Source: Pseudomonas sp. PDM05
Lineage (GTDB): Bacteria; Pseudomonadota; Gammaproteobacteria; Pseudomonadales; Pseudomonadaceae
Assembly (NCBI RefSeq): GCF_014851685.1
Contig: NZ_JACVAC010000012.1
Location: 141,475-205,474 of the forward strand
Direction: 5' to 3'
Length of the DNA: 64,000 nt
Made by a program: the position numbers and the translations under genes. Positions 54,698-63,884 of the stretch are shown piece after piece; positions within the stretch are counted from its first letter, which is position 1, and every line of letters starts with the position of its first letter. The notes below the pieces were generated by a model. The model was given only the letters and a program-made list of their open reading frames with translations. It was not told where the DNA came from and did not search any database.

Positions 54698-55999
54698 TTA
54701 TTGCAAAGTGTGTTGTTCGATGAACTCTGTCGGTACTACGCCTTCACGACTGACCAGCCGATTAAGCTCCGTGCGCGGCAATCGAACAGCCAGCAAGCTG
54801 ACACCTTCTTCGTCGTATTCTTCTTTCTGTACTGCGCCCAACTCGAAAAACTGTGCACGCAGTCGAGCAAAACGCTGGGGCAAGCGCAAGGTGCCGACGA
54901 ACAAATCGCTGCCGAGCAATTCGGCAATGGCTTGTTCAAGCAGCTCCAGGCCACTGCCGTCGCGCGCCGACAGCCATACCCGCTGGGGCTTGCCGTTCTC
55001 ATCGCGCTGGATCTGTGGCTCAACGCCTTCAAGCAAATCGAGTTTGTTATAGACCTCGAGGATCGGCAAGTCCTGGGCGCCAATCTCGCCCAATACCAGC
55101 ATCACCTGCTCGATCTGCAACATGCGATCCGGTTCGGCCGCATCGATCACGTGCAACAGCAAATCGGAATTGCTCGACTCTTCGAGCGTAGACCGAAATG
55201 CCTCGACCAGCTTGTGGGGCAAGTGACGAATGAAGCCCACGGTGTCCGCCAGGACAATCGGCCCCAGGTCGTCGAGATCCAGACGGCGCAAGGTCGGGTC
55301 GAGAGTGGCGAACAGTTGGTCGGCCGCGTACACGTCGGATTTGGTCACGTTGTTGAACAGCGTGGACTTGCCGGCGTTTGTGTAGCCCACCAGGGACACG
55401 GTAGGTATGTCCGCACGCGAACGCCCACGGCGCGATTGCTCGCGCTGGCTGCGCACTTTTTCCAGCCGGCCCTTGATCTGGCGCAGGCGCACCCGCAGCA
55501 GACGCCGGTCGGTTTCCAGTTGGGTTTCACCCGGGCCACGCATGCCGATACCGCCACCCTGACGTTCAAGGTGAGTCCAGCCGCGAACCAGCCGCGTGCT
55601 CATGTGGTCAAGCTGGGCCAGTTCAACCTGGAGCTTGCCTTCATGGGTACGGGCGCGTTGGGCGAAAATATCGAGAATCAGGCCGGTGCGGTCGATCACG
55701 CGACACTCGAAGACACGTTCGAGGTTGCGTTCCTGACTGGGCGTGAGGACGTGATTGAAGATCACCAGATCGGCTTCTTCGGCGTGGACCAGGTCGCGCA
55801 GTTCCTCGACCTTGCCGCTGCCAATCAGGAATTTGGCGGTTGGCCGATGACGCGGCACGTTAAAAAACGCAACGGTCTCGGCGCCGGCCGAATTTGCCAA
55901 CTCCTGAAACTCCTGCGGATCTTCGCGCGCCTCAGGGTCCTGTCCATCCAAGTGAACGAGGATTACCCGCTCACCACCACCGTGGCGCTCAAAGAACAA
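54698..55999 (-). CDS. hflX: Ribosome-associated GTPase HflX
   Basis: A 433-residue GTPase that splits stalled or heat-damaged 70S ribosomes. The N-terminal HflX domain (ETVAFFNVPRHRPTAKFLIG) and linker GGGIGMRGPGETQLETDRR precede the G domain with G1 GYTNAGKST, G3 DTVGF and G4 NKLD. The start appears to be TTG at 55999 behind AGGAGTC; homologues begin MFFERHGGGER in the same place. It lies 12 bases after hfq. Confidence 0.95.
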   Translation of the reverse strand: MFFERHGGGERVILVHLDGQDPEAREDPQEFQELANSAGAETVAFFNVPRHRPTAKFLIGSGKVEELRDLVHAEEADLVIFNHVLTPSQERNLERVFECRVIDRTGLILDIFAQRARTHEGKLQVELAQLDHMSTRLVRGWTHLERQGGGIGMRGPGETQLETDRRLLRVRLRQIKGRLEKVRSQREQSRRGRSRADIPTVSLVGYTNAGKSTLFNNVTKSDVYAADQLFATLDPTLRRLDLDDLGPIVLADTVGFIRHLPHKLVEAFRSTLEESSNSDLLLHVIDAAEPDRMLQIEQVMLVLGEIGAQDLPILEVYNKLDLLEGVEPQIQRDENGKPQRVWLSARDGSGLELLEQAIAELLGSDLFVGTLRLPQRFARLRAQFFELGAVQKEEYDEEGVSLLAVRLPRTELNRLVSREGVVPTEFIEQHTLQ

Positions 56000-56011
56000 A
56001 GGAGACTCCTA

Positions 56012-56272
56012 TCAGGCGTTACCTGGCTCAGCGTCAGCTGCGTCATCACCGGTCGCGCTAGGCAGACGGATTGGACGAACTGGAACCACTGTAGAGATAG
56101 CGTGCTTGTAAACCATCTGGCTGACGGTGTTTTTCAGCAGGATGACGAACTGGTCGAACGATTCGATAGTGCCTTGCAGCTTGATACCGTTCACCAGGTA
56201 GATGGAAACCCCCACTTTCTCTTTACGTAAAGTATTCAAGTAAGGGTCTTGTAGCGAATGCCCTTTTGACAT
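56012..56272 (-). CDS. hfq: RNA chaperone Hfq
   Basis: 86 residues. Sm1 (KEKVGVSIYLVNGIKLQGTI) and Sm2 (VYKHAISTVVPVR) motifs are intact, giving the hexamer that pairs small RNAs with messages; in Pseudomonas it also works with Crc in carbon catabolite repression. A short disordered tail (PSATGDDAADAEPGNA) follows. AGGAGTG precedes the ATG at 56272. Confidence 0.98.
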   Translation of the reverse strand: MSKGHSLQDPYLNTLRKEKVGVSIYLVNGIKLQGTIESFDQFVILLKNTVSQMVYKHAISTVVPVRPIRLPSATGDDAADAEPGNA

Positions 56273-56367
56273 GTGCCGCACTCCTTTAAGGATCAATAAT
56301 AAAAAAATCGGAAAATAGATAACTCATGGCCGTCACACCCCCAAGGATAGACGGCAATTGCAAGGAC

Positions 56368-57339
56368 TCAGCTCAATATGGAGACCGTTCCCAAGTATTT
56401 CAAGGCGCGTGACAGATTGTCGCTGTCCAGGCTGTCCAGCCAGTGCAAATCGCTCCAGCTGCGCAACCAGGTGAACTGGCGTTTCGCCAATTGGCGCGTG
56501 GCGATGATGCCGCGCTCCTGCATTTCGGCTGACGTCAGCTTGCCATCCAGATGATCCCAGACTTGGCGGTAGCCTACAGCACGTATCGAAGGCAACCCTG
56601 GATGCAGGTCACCTCTGGAACGCAGTGCTACGACCTCGTCTATAAACCCCTGTTCCAACATAATTGTGAATCTTTGTGCAATTCGTTCATGCAGCACCTG
56701 GCGATTTGCCGGAGCGATGGCCAGATTCGCCACAGTATAGGGCAATTGTGACTGTCCAGATGCGCCTGCATCAGCACTTTGCGCAGATTGTCGCTGCCGA
56801 TGCCAGGTCATGGTCTGGCCGCTGACACGCCAGACTTCCAGGGCGCGACTGAGCCGTTGGGGATCATTGGGGTGAATACGCGCGGCGGACACCGGGTCTA
56901 CAGCCGCCAACTGGTCGTGCAAGGCTTGCCACCCAAGGCGTGCAGCCTCTTCTTCCAGCTCGGCGCGCACCTGGGGATCGGCCGGTGGCATCTGCGCCAG
57001 GCCTTCCTGCAAAGCCTTGTAGTAGAGCATCGTGCCCCCGACCAGCAGCGGAATATTGCCGCGCGCGGTGATCTCGGCCATGGCGGCCAGGGCATCGGTA
57101 CGGAAATCCGCCGCCGAATAGCTCTGGGACGGGTCAATAATGTCGATCAGCTTGTGCGGATACTGCGCCAGCAGCTCTTTGGAAGGTTTAGCCGTGCCGA
57201 TGTCCATGTCCCGGTAAACCAGGGCAGAGTCGACGCTGATCAGCTCGCACGGCAGCACCTTGGTCAGCTCGATGGCCAGGTCAGTCTTGCCGGCAGCCGT
57301 GGGGCCCATCAGGAAGATCGCGGGGGGCAGGGCACTCAT
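56368..57339 (-). CDS. miaA: tRNA dimethylallyltransferase MiaA
   Basis: 323 residues. Adds a dimethylallyl group to A37 of tRNAs reading U-starting codons. The P-loop GPTAAGKT is at residues 12-19; SVDSALVYRDMDIGTAKPS binds substrates, and VGGTMLYYKAL follows. The ATG shares one base with the mutL stop (TGATG). Confidence 0.97.
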   Translation of the reverse strand: MSALPPAIFLMGPTAAGKTDLAIELTKVLPCELISVDSALVYRDMDIGTAKPSKELLAQYPHKLIDIIDPSQSYSAADFRTDALAAMAEITARGNIPLLVGGTMLYYKALQEGLAQMPPADPQVRAELEEEAARLGWQALHDQLAAVDPVSAARIHPNDPQRLSRALEVWRVSGQTMTWHRQRQSAQSADAGASGQSQLPYTVANLAIAPANRQVLHERIAQRFTIMLEQGFIDEVVALRSRGDLHPGLPSIRAVGYRQVWDHLDGKLTSAEMQERGIIATRQLAKRQFTWLRSWSDLHWLDSLDSDNLSRALKYLGTVSILS

Positions 57340-59252
57340 CAGCGACCGCGCAAGAACAGTTTGTCCAGATCGTCCAGGCCCATCTGGGTCCAGGTCGGTC
57401 GGCCATGGTTGCACTGCCCGCTGCGCTCGGTGTTTTCCATGTCACGCAGCAGGCCGTTCATTTCCGGCAGCGCCAGGCGGCGGTTGGCGCGGATCGCACC
57501 GTGGCAGGCCATGGTGCCGAGCAGTTCGTTGATATGCGCCTGGACGCGGTCGCTGGTGCCGTATTCCATCAGGTCGGCAAGCACGTCGGCGACCAGGCGG
57601 TTGGCTTCGGCCTGCTTGAGCAGCGCGGGAATCTGGCGGATGGCCAGGGTTTCCGGGCCCAGGCGCTGCAACTCAAAGCCGAGCTTCTGGAACACCCCGG
57701 CATGCTCTTCGGCACAGTCGGCTTCGCGCTGGCTGACCGCCAGGGATTCCGGCACCAGCAGCGGCTGGCCGCTGAGACCCTCGCTGGCCATGGCGATCTT
57801 GAGGCGCTCGTACATGATCCGCTCGTGGGCGGCGTGCATGTCCACCAGCACCAGGCCGTGGGCGTTTTCCGCGAGGATATAGATGCCCTTGAGCTGCGCC
57901 AACGCGTAACCCAACGGCGGAATATCACCGCCACCTTCCGGCAGAGCCACGGCACCGGGCTCGGCGCCCGGCAGCGGCGCGAAGAACTCGCGATACGCCG
58001 CCTGCGCTTCGGCTACCGGCACTGCCGATTGCGGACGCGGAGTGTATTGATACTGATAGCCGGCACCTGCGCCGGAACCCGGTGCAGCAAAGGACGGCTG
58101 TGGCGGCGTCGATTGCAGCAGGTTGCCCGCCAGGCTCATTTCGCCCTGAGGCCCGAACTCACCGGCCTGCGGACCGCTCGGGCGTACCACCGCGGTCACG
58201 ATCGGCGCGGACAGCTGATCATCCGGACGCACATCGCCCAAGGTGCGGTGCAAAGTGCCATAAAGGAAGTCGTGCACCATGCGCCCATCACGGAAACGGA
58301 CTTCGTGCTTGGTCGGGTGCACGTTGACGTCCACCACCGACGGGTCGACCTCAAAAAAAAGCACAAACGTCGGATGCCGCCCGTTGAACAGCACATCGCG
58401 GTAGGCCTGGCGCACCGCGTGGGCCACCAGTTTGTCGCGCACGGCGCGACCGTTTACAAAGAAGTACTGCAAGTCCGCCTGACTGCGGGAAAAGGTCGGC
58501 AAACCGACCCAGCCCCACAGGCGCAAGCCGTTGCGTTCGATTTCAATCGGCAGCGCCTGCTCCAGAAAGCCCGCACCACAAATCGCCGAGACACGGCGCG
58601 CACGCGCTGCCTCGTCATGGGCCTCGTGCAGGCTGAGGATGGTCTTGCCGTTGTGGCGCAGGTGAAACGCCACGTCGAACCGCGCCAGGGCCAGGCGCTT
58701 GATGACTTCTTGCAGGTGATCGAATTCGGTTTTCTCGGCCTTGAGGAATTTGCGCCGCGCCGGGGTATTGAAGAACAGGTCGCGCACTTCCACCGAAGTG
58801 CCCACCGGATGCGCCGCCGGCTGGACCCGGGGCGCCATGTCGCGGCCCTCGGTTTCCACTTGCCAGGCCTGTTCGGCGGCGCGGGTGCGCGAGGTCAGGG
58901 TCAGGCGCGCCACGGAGCTGATGGACGCCAGCGCCTCACCCCGAAAGCCCAGGCTCATCACCCGCTCAAGGTCTTCCAGGTCGCGGATCTTGCTGGTGGC
59001 GTGACGGGCCAGGGCCAGCGGCAGGTCATCGGAGGAGATGCCGCTGCCGTCATCCCGCACCCGCAGCAGTTTGACGCCGCCCTGCTCCACGTCCACGTCG
59101 ATGCGCTTGGCGCCGGAGTCGATGCTGTTTTCCAGCAGCTCCTTGATCACCGATGCCGGGCGCTCAACCACCTCACCGGCGGCAATCTGGTTGGCCAGGC
59201 GCGGGCTGAGCAGCTCGATACGCGAGCCGTTGTTCAACGCTGATTCACTCAT
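57339..59252 (-). CDS. mutL: DNA mismatch repair protein MutL
   Basis: 637 residues. The GHKL ATPase domain carries ELLENSIDSGAK, DDGSGIS and SLGFRGEALASISS in the first 110 residues; the second N-terminal region has FLKAEKTEFDHLQEV. A Pro/Gln-rich linker (about 350-440) joins the C-terminal dimerisation domain (LVLVDMHAAHERIMYERLK). The C-terminal DQHA endonuclease motif of other MutL proteins reads DMHAAHERIMYE here. It couples MutS recognition to strand cleavage. The ATG shares one base with the amiB stop. Confidence 0.97.
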   Translation of the reverse strand: MSESALNNGSRIELLSPRLANQIAAGEVVERPASVIKELLENSIDSGAKRIDVDVEQGGVKLLRVRDDGSGISSDDLPLALARHATSKIRDLEDLERVMSLGFRGEALASISSVARLTLTSRTRAAEQAWQVETEGRDMAPRVQPAAHPVGTSVEVRDLFFNTPARRKFLKAEKTEFDHLQEVIKRLALARFDVAFHLRHNGKTILSLHEAHDEAARARRVSAICGAGFLEQALPIEIERNGLRLWGWVGLPTFSRSQADLQYFFVNGRAVRDKLVAHAVRQAYRDVLFNGRHPTFVLFFEVDPSVVDVNVHPTKHEVRFRDGRMVHDFLYGTLHRTLGDVRPDDQLSAPIVTAVVRPSGPQAGEFGPQGEMSLAGNLLQSTPPQPSFAAPGSGAGAGYQYQYTPRPQSAVPVAEAQAAYREFFAPLPGAEPGAVALPEGGGDIPPLGYALAQLKGIYILAENAHGLVLVDMHAAHERIMYERLKIAMASEGLSGQPLLVPESLAVSQREADCAEEHAGVFQKLGFELQRLGPETLAIRQIPALLKQAEANRLVADVLADLMEYGTSDRVQAHINELLGTMACHGAIRANRRLALPEMNGLLRDMENTERSGQCNHGRPTWTQMGLDDLDKLFLRGR

Positions 59253-60673
59253 TACTGTGCCGCCAATTCGGTGCCAGGGATGGTCAACACCTGGCCGACT
59301 TTCAATTCATCGGTCTTCAGGCTATTGGCGCTGCGCAACGTCGCGGCCGAGACCTGGAAACGCACGGCCAGCATGGCCAGGGTGTCGCCCGGCTGCACGC
59401 GATGGTCACGCGGGCCCTGGGCGATTTTGCCGGAGTCGCGCAGCCAGGCGATATAGGTGCCCGGCGGAGGATTCTGCTGGAAGAACTGACGAATACCGGC
59501 ACTGATCGAACGCGCCAAGGCCTGCTGGTGACTGGCGCTGGCCAGCTTCGAGGCTTCGTTGGCGTTGGAGATAAACCCGGTTTCCACCAGGATCGACGGG
59601 ATGTCCGGCGACTTCAGCACCATGAACCCGGCCTGCTCCACGCGTTGTTTGTGCAGCGACGTGACCCGGCCGATATTGCTCAGGACTTTCTGGCCGACGT
59701 TCAGGCTGGAGGTGAGCGAGGCGGTCATCGACAGGTCGAGCAACACGCCAGCGAGCATTTTGTCCTTGTCATCGAGGGACACGTTGCCGGCCCCACCGAT
59801 CAAGTCGGAACGGTTTTCGCTGTCGGCCAGCCAACGGGCGGTCTCGGACGTGGCGCCGCGATCCGACAAGGCAAACACCGAAGCACCGAATGCGGCAGTG
59901 GACGGCGCGGCGTCGGCGTGGATCGAGACGAACAGGTCGGCGCCTTTCTTGCGCGCGATCTCGGTACGCCCGCGCAACGGGATGAAGTAGTCGCCAGTAC
60001 GCGTCAGCTCGGCGCGGTAGCCTTTCATGGCATTGACCTGACGCTGCAGTTCGCGGGCGATGGCCAGCACCACGTCTTTTTCATGCTGCCCACGGGAACC
60101 CGAGGCACCCGGGTCTTCGCCACCGTGACCGGCGTCGATCACCACGATAATGTCGCGCTTGCCCGCCGGGGCCGGTGGCAACGGTGGCAACTTGACCTGC
60201 GGTTGCGCCGGGCTGACCGGTACGGCGGGCACGGTCGCCACGCTCGGGGTAGGTGCCGGTGGCGGGTTGGCGTCGGCGGCGTTGTCGAACAGGTCGACCA
60301 CCAGCCGGTTGCCGTACTGGGCGTTGGGCGCCAGCACAAAGCTCTTCGGGGTCACGGCTTTTTTCAGGTCGATGACCACGCGCAAGTCAGTCGGCGTACG
60401 TTGGGCCGAACGCATGGACGTAATCGGGGTGTTGGCGGTGGAGACTTTCAGCGGCGCAGCCAAGGTCGCACCGTTGATGTCGATCACCAGTCGATCCGGC
60501 GCCGACAAGGTAAAGACACTGTGCTGGACCGGGCCAGACAGGTCGAACACCAGTCGCGTGTTATCCGGCGCTCGCCACAGGCGCACACTTTTCACCTGTG
60601 AAGCAGCCAGAACATTGACAGTCATTGCCGCAAGCAACACCCCTACGACAGCAACCAACGCGCGAAAGCGCAT
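59252..60673 (-). CDS. amiB: N-acetylmuramoyl-L-alanine amidase AmiB
   Basis: 473 residues. Signal peptide about 1-24, AMIN domain about 27-135 that targets the division site, a Pro-rich linker (PPPAPTPSVATVPAVPVS), the zinc amidase domain (His in IDAGHGGEDPG, Glu in GQHEKDV, His in SIHAD, catalytic Glu in LVETGFIS) and a C-terminal LysM peptidoglycan-binding domain (HRVQPGDTLAMLAVRFQVSA). It cleaves septal peptidoglycan for daughter-cell separation. ATG 60673 gives a good signal peptide; TTG 60688 is possible. Confidence 0.96.
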   Translation of the reverse strand: MRFRALVAVVGVLLAAMTVNVLAASQVKSVRLWRAPDNTRLVFDLSGPVQHSVFTLSAPDRLVIDINGATLAAPLKVSTANTPITSMRSAQRTPTDLRVVIDLKKAVTPKSFVLAPNAQYGNRLVVDLFDNAADANPPPAPTPSVATVPAVPVSPAQPQVKLPPLPPAPAGKRDIIVVIDAGHGGEDPGASGSRGQHEKDVVLAIARELQRQVNAMKGYRAELTRTGDYFIPLRGRTEIARKKGADLFVSIHADAAPSTAAFGASVFALSDRGATSETARWLADSENRSDLIGGAGNVSLDDKDKMLAGVLLDLSMTASLTSSLNVGQKVLSNIGRVTSLHKQRVEQAGFMVLKSPDIPSILVETGFISNANEASKLASASHQQALARSISAGIRQFFQQNPPPGTYIAWLRDSGKIAQGPRDHRVQPGDTLAMLAVRFQVSAATLRSANSLKTDELKVGQVLTIPGTELAAQ

Positions 60674-60688
60674 ACCTAACCCCACCAA

Positions 60689-61159
60689 TTATTTGAATTC
60701 CAATGCCAAAGCGGCGCACCACGACTGGCCGCGCGCGCTCTGGGGCAACAACTTCAACTGACGTCCTGTTTCATGCGGCGTAATGGTAATGGTCAGGTCC
60801 GGCTTTGGCAAAAAGCCTGTGCCTTTATCTGGCCACTCGATCAGGCACAACGCATCTTCATCGAAGTAATCCCGGATCCCCATGTACTCCAGCTCCTCGG
60901 GGTCGACCAAACGGTAGAGGTCGAAGTGAAAGGCACGCACGGCGCCAATCTCGTAAGGCTCTACCAGGGTGAACGTCGGGCTTTTTACCGCGCCCGCATG
61001 GCCCAAGCCGCGAATGATTCCCCGGGACAACGTGGTCTTGCCCGCCCCCAGGTCGCCCTCGAGAAAGATCAGCCCCGCACCGGCCGTGACCTGCGCGATG
61101 CGCTGACCGAACGCGACCATGGCGTCTTCATCGGCCAGGAATAGGATTACTTCAGACAC
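60689..61159 (-). CDS. tsaE: tRNA threonylcarbamoyladenosine synthesis ATPase TsaE
   Basis: 156 residues. The P-loop GDLGAGKTT is near residue 35, followed by SPTFTLVEPYE and DLYRLVDPEELE. TsaE works with TsaB-TsaD to form t6A37 on ANN-decoding tRNAs. Translation appears to begin at GTG 61159 behind GGAGGAA, overlapping nnrD by 13 bases. First of the tightly packed tsaE-amiB-mutL-miaA-hfq block after nnrD. Confidence 0.94.
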   Translation of the reverse strand: MSEVILFLADEDAMVAFGQRIAQVTAGAGLIFLEGDLGAGKTTLSRGIIRGLGHAGAVKSPTFTLVEPYEIGAVRAFHFDLYRLVDPEELEYMGIRDYFDEDALCLIEWPDKGTGFLPKPDLTITITPHETGRQLKLLPQSARGQSWCAALALEFK

Positions 61160-62007
61160 GGTGACTGTTCCTCCAGCAATTGACGAATGGCAGGTATCAG
61201 GTCACTGGCCGCCAGGCCGCGACCAAAGCTGCCCTGGCGATCCCCCGCCGTGGCGTGCAACCACACAGCCAGGCAGCTGGCGTCATAGGCTGGCATGCCC
61301 TGGACCAGCAATGCTCCGACGAGACCGGCCAATACATCACCCAAGCCTGCCGTGGCCATTGCCGGATGGCCTTGGTCACAACGCGAAACACGTCCATCCG
61401 GGCTGGCAATCAAACTGCCAGCCCCCTTGAGAATAGCCACTGCATTGAATTTCCGGCTCAACGCGCGCGCCACCTTAAGACGATCAGCCTGAACCTCGGC
61501 TGTCGACAGGCCCAACAACCGCGCAGCCTCACCCGGATGCGGGGTGATGACACTGTTGGCCGGCAAGTTGACGCTGCCCGTGGCCAGTTGGTTCAAGGCG
61601 TCGGCGTCCCAGACCTGTGGCTGGTGCGCATTGGCAGCGACGGACAACAGGCTTTTGCCCCAGGCGGCATCGCCAAGGCCTGGACCAACCACGATGACCG
61701 AAATTTTCTCCAGCAAGCCCATCAACTGGTTGGCCGAGCTCACGCCGACCGTCATCACTTCCGGCAAACGGGCCAAGGCGGCAGGCACGTGCTCCGGGCG
61801 CGTCGCCAGGGAGACCAGGCCTGCGCCACTGCGCAAGGCACTTTCCGCGCTGAGCAGCGCAGCCCCGCCCAAGCCACGGTCACCGCCAATCACCAGCAGG
61901 TGGCCGAACCGGCCTTTGTGGGCGTCCGGGGAACGCGCAGCCAGTTGCGGTAAATCGCCAGGCAACAGGGGCTGAACGTCGTTAATTGAGTGTTTTGTCT
62001 GCGGCAT
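61147..62007 (-). CDS. nnrD: ADP-dependent NAD(P)H-hydrate dehydratase
   Basis: 286 residues, equal to the C-terminal YjeF_C (ribokinase-like) half of E. coli Nnr only; the epimerase half is not encoded here. Motifs include KGRFGHLLVIGGDRGLGGAA, VVGPGLG, the nucleotide region ITPHPGEAARLLG and GHPAMATAGLGDVLAG with the catalytic Asp. It repairs hydrated NADH and NADPH. ATG 62007 follows CGGAG at a somewhat long distance. Confidence 0.93.
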   Translation of the reverse strand: MPQTKHSINDVQPLLPGDLPQLAARSPDAHKGRFGHLLVIGGDRGLGGAALLSAESALRSGAGLVSLATRPEHVPAALARLPEVMTVGVSSANQLMGLLEKISVIVVGPGLGDAAWGKSLLSVAANAHQPQVWDADALNQLATGSVNLPANSVITPHPGEAARLLGLSTAEVQADRLKVARALSRKFNAVAILKGAGSLIASPDGRVSRCDQGHPAMATAGLGDVLAGLVGALLVQGMPAYDASCLAVWLHATAGDRQGSFGRGLAASDLIPAIRQLLEEQSPCLK

Positions 62008-62070
62008 GCGTCTTCGGGCTCCGATGTCTGGCAGAATTATACGCATCTAACCTGTGGTTTCCCCTGTCTC

Positions 62071-63138
62071 ATGCCCGCGATTACCTCCGATCTGCCCGCC
62101 CTCGCCCAATCGATCAAAGACTGGGGTCGCGAACTGGGCTTTCAACAAGTCGGCATCAGCGGCCTGGACCTCGCCGAGCATGAACAGCACCTGCAACGCT
62201 GGCTCGACGCCGGCTACCACGGCGAGATGGACTACATGGGCGCCCACGGCAGCAAACGCTCCCATCCCGATGAACTGGTGCCCGGCACGCTGCGCGTGGT
62301 CTCGCTGCGCATGGACTACCTGCCCGGCGACACCCAAATGGCGCAACTACTGGCCAAGCCGGAAAAAGCCTACATCTCGCGCTACGCCCTCGGCCGCGAC
62401 TACCACAAGCTGATCCGCAAGCGCGTGCAACAACTGGCCGACCGCATCCAGGCGCAGATCGGGCCGTTCGGTTTCCGCGCCTTCGTCGACAGCGCGCCGG
62501 TGCTGGAAAAAGCCATCGCCGAACAGGCCGGCCTGGGCTGGATCGGCAAGAACACCCTGGTGCTCAACCGCAAGGCCGGCAGTTACTTCTTCCTCAGCGA
62601 GCTGTTTGTCGACCTGCCGCTGCCGGTGGACGAGCCCCATGGCACCGAACACTGCGGGCGTTGCACGGCGTGCCTGGACATCTGTCCCACCAATGCCTTC
62701 GTCGGCCCCTATGTGCTGGATGCCCGGCGCTGCATTTCCTACCTGACCATCGAACTGAAGAACGCGATCCCGGAAGAGCTGCGCCCGCTGATCGGCAACC
62801 GGGTATTTGGCTGCGATGACTGTCAGATCGTGTGCCCGTGGAATCGTTTCGCCCGAGCCACCGACGAAAGCGATTTCAAGCCTCGCCACAACCTGGACAA
62901 TGCCGAGTTGGCCGAGCTGTTTATGTGGGACGAGGACAAATTCCTCAGCAGCACCGAAGGTTCACCCCTGCGTCGCGCCGGGTACGAGCGCTGGCTGCGC
63001 AACCTGGCGGTGGGCCTGGGCAATGCGCCATCGAGCATCCCCGTGCTGGAAGCCTTGAAGGCACGGCGGGACTCCCCCTCAGAGCTGGTGCGCGAGCATG
63101 TGGAATGGGCGCTGAAGCAGCACGCCACGCGCGGCTAG
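62071..63138 (+). CDS. queG: Epoxyqueuosine reductase QueG
   Basis: 355 residues. Carries out the last step to queuosine in tRNA anticodons, using cobalamin and two [4Fe-4S] clusters. The cluster ligands are in CGRCTACLDICP (near residue 197) and GCDDCQIVCPWN; the N-terminal region GFQQVGISGLDLAEHEQHLQ starts the reductase fold. It is divergent from nnrD across 63 bases, with no clear ribosome site, and overlaps the next minus-strand gene at its 3' end by three bases. Confidence 0.96.
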   Translation: MPAITSDLPALAQSIKDWGRELGFQQVGISGLDLAEHEQHLQRWLDAGYHGEMDYMGAHGSKRSHPDELVPGTLRVVSLRMDYLPGDTQMAQLLAKPEKAYISRYALGRDYHKLIRKRVQQLADRIQAQIGPFGFRAFVDSAPVLEKAIAEQAGLGWIGKNTLVLNRKAGSYFFLSELFVDLPLPVDEPHGTEHCGRCTACLDICPTNAFVGPYVLDARRCISYLTIELKNAIPEELRPLIGNRVFGCDDCQIVCPWNRFARATDESDFKPRHNLDNAELAELFMWDEDKFLSSTEGSPLRRAGYERWLRNLAVGLGNAPSSIPVLEALKARRDSPSELVREHVEWALKQHATRG

Positions 63139-63749
63139 TGGACGTCGTCGTTATAGACGAACTTGGGCATTTCCCAGTGAAAACGGATCGCCAGCAGGCG
63201 TAAGAGAAAGCCGCTGAACAAAGTCAGCAGAATCGCCTGTTCGCTGGGCAGCTCCAGATACAGACACAGCAGGTAGAACCAGGCGGCGAGGAACGACACG
63301 CTGGCGTACAGCTCACGTCGAAAGATCAGCGGGATGTCGTTGCAGAAAATGTCCCGCAGGATGCCGCCGAACACGCCGGTGATCACGCCACTGACCGACG
63401 CCACCAGCATGCCATGCCCCATTTCCAGGGCGGTCATGCAACCGATCAAGGTGAACGCCACCAACCCCACGGCATCCAGCGCCAGGAACAGCGAGCGCAG
63501 ATGGCGCATCAACGGCGCGATAAAGATCGTCACCAGCGCCGCCACCGAGGTCAGCACCAGGTATTCCGGGTGTTTGACCCAGGTCAGCGGGTAATGCCCC
63601 AGCAGCACGTCACGCACCGAACCGCCGCCCAGCGCCGTCACGCAAGCGATCAGCACCACACCAAACCAGTCCATACCGCGCCGCCCGGCGGACAGGGCGC
63701 CAGTCATGGCTTCGGCGGTGATGGCGATGAGGTAGAGCATCAGCAGCAT
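63135..63749 (-). CDS. TRIC-family (YadS-like, UPF0126) membrane protein
   Basis: 204 residues with seven hydrophobic segments in two repeats, each with a GGG-x-RD motif: TALGGGSVRDVLLGHY near residue 35 and GVFGGILRDIFCNDIPL near 120. The family includes trimeric cation channels for K+; YadS in E. coli is close in length. AAGGATC precedes the ATG at 63749. Ion specificity not determinable. Convergent with queG. Confidence 0.88.
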   Translation of the reverse strand: MLLMLYLIAITAEAMTGALSAGRRGMDWFGVVLIACVTALGGGSVRDVLLGHYPLTWVKHPEYLVLTSVAALVTIFIAPLMRHLRSLFLALDAVGLVAFTLIGCMTALEMGHGMLVASVSGVITGVFGGILRDIFCNDIPLIFRRELYASVSFLAAWFYLLCLYLELPSEQAILLTLFSGFLLRLLAIRFHWEMPKFVYNDDVH

Positions 63750-63770
63750 GGTGGCGATCCTTGCGATGTT

Positions 63771-63884
63771 GTAGTGAGCGGGCTTGCCCCGCGCTGGGGC
63801 GCGCAGCGGCCCCAAAGCAGGCAATGATACCTGCTTGGACGAGTATGTAGGCTGCATTCGGGGCGCTTCGCGCCCCAGCGCGGG
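63771..63884. repeat. Second-type REP pair, right arm truncated
   Basis: GTAGTGAGCGGGCTTGCCCC at the left; the right arm reads GCGCCCCAGCGCGGG and then stops, where the intact pair at 19681 continues GCAAGCCCGCTCAC. Confidence 0.7.

Noticed and set aside
53450..56230. 926-codon open frame antisense to hflK and hflX
   Set aside because: Runs across two well-identified genes; a codon-bias artefact.
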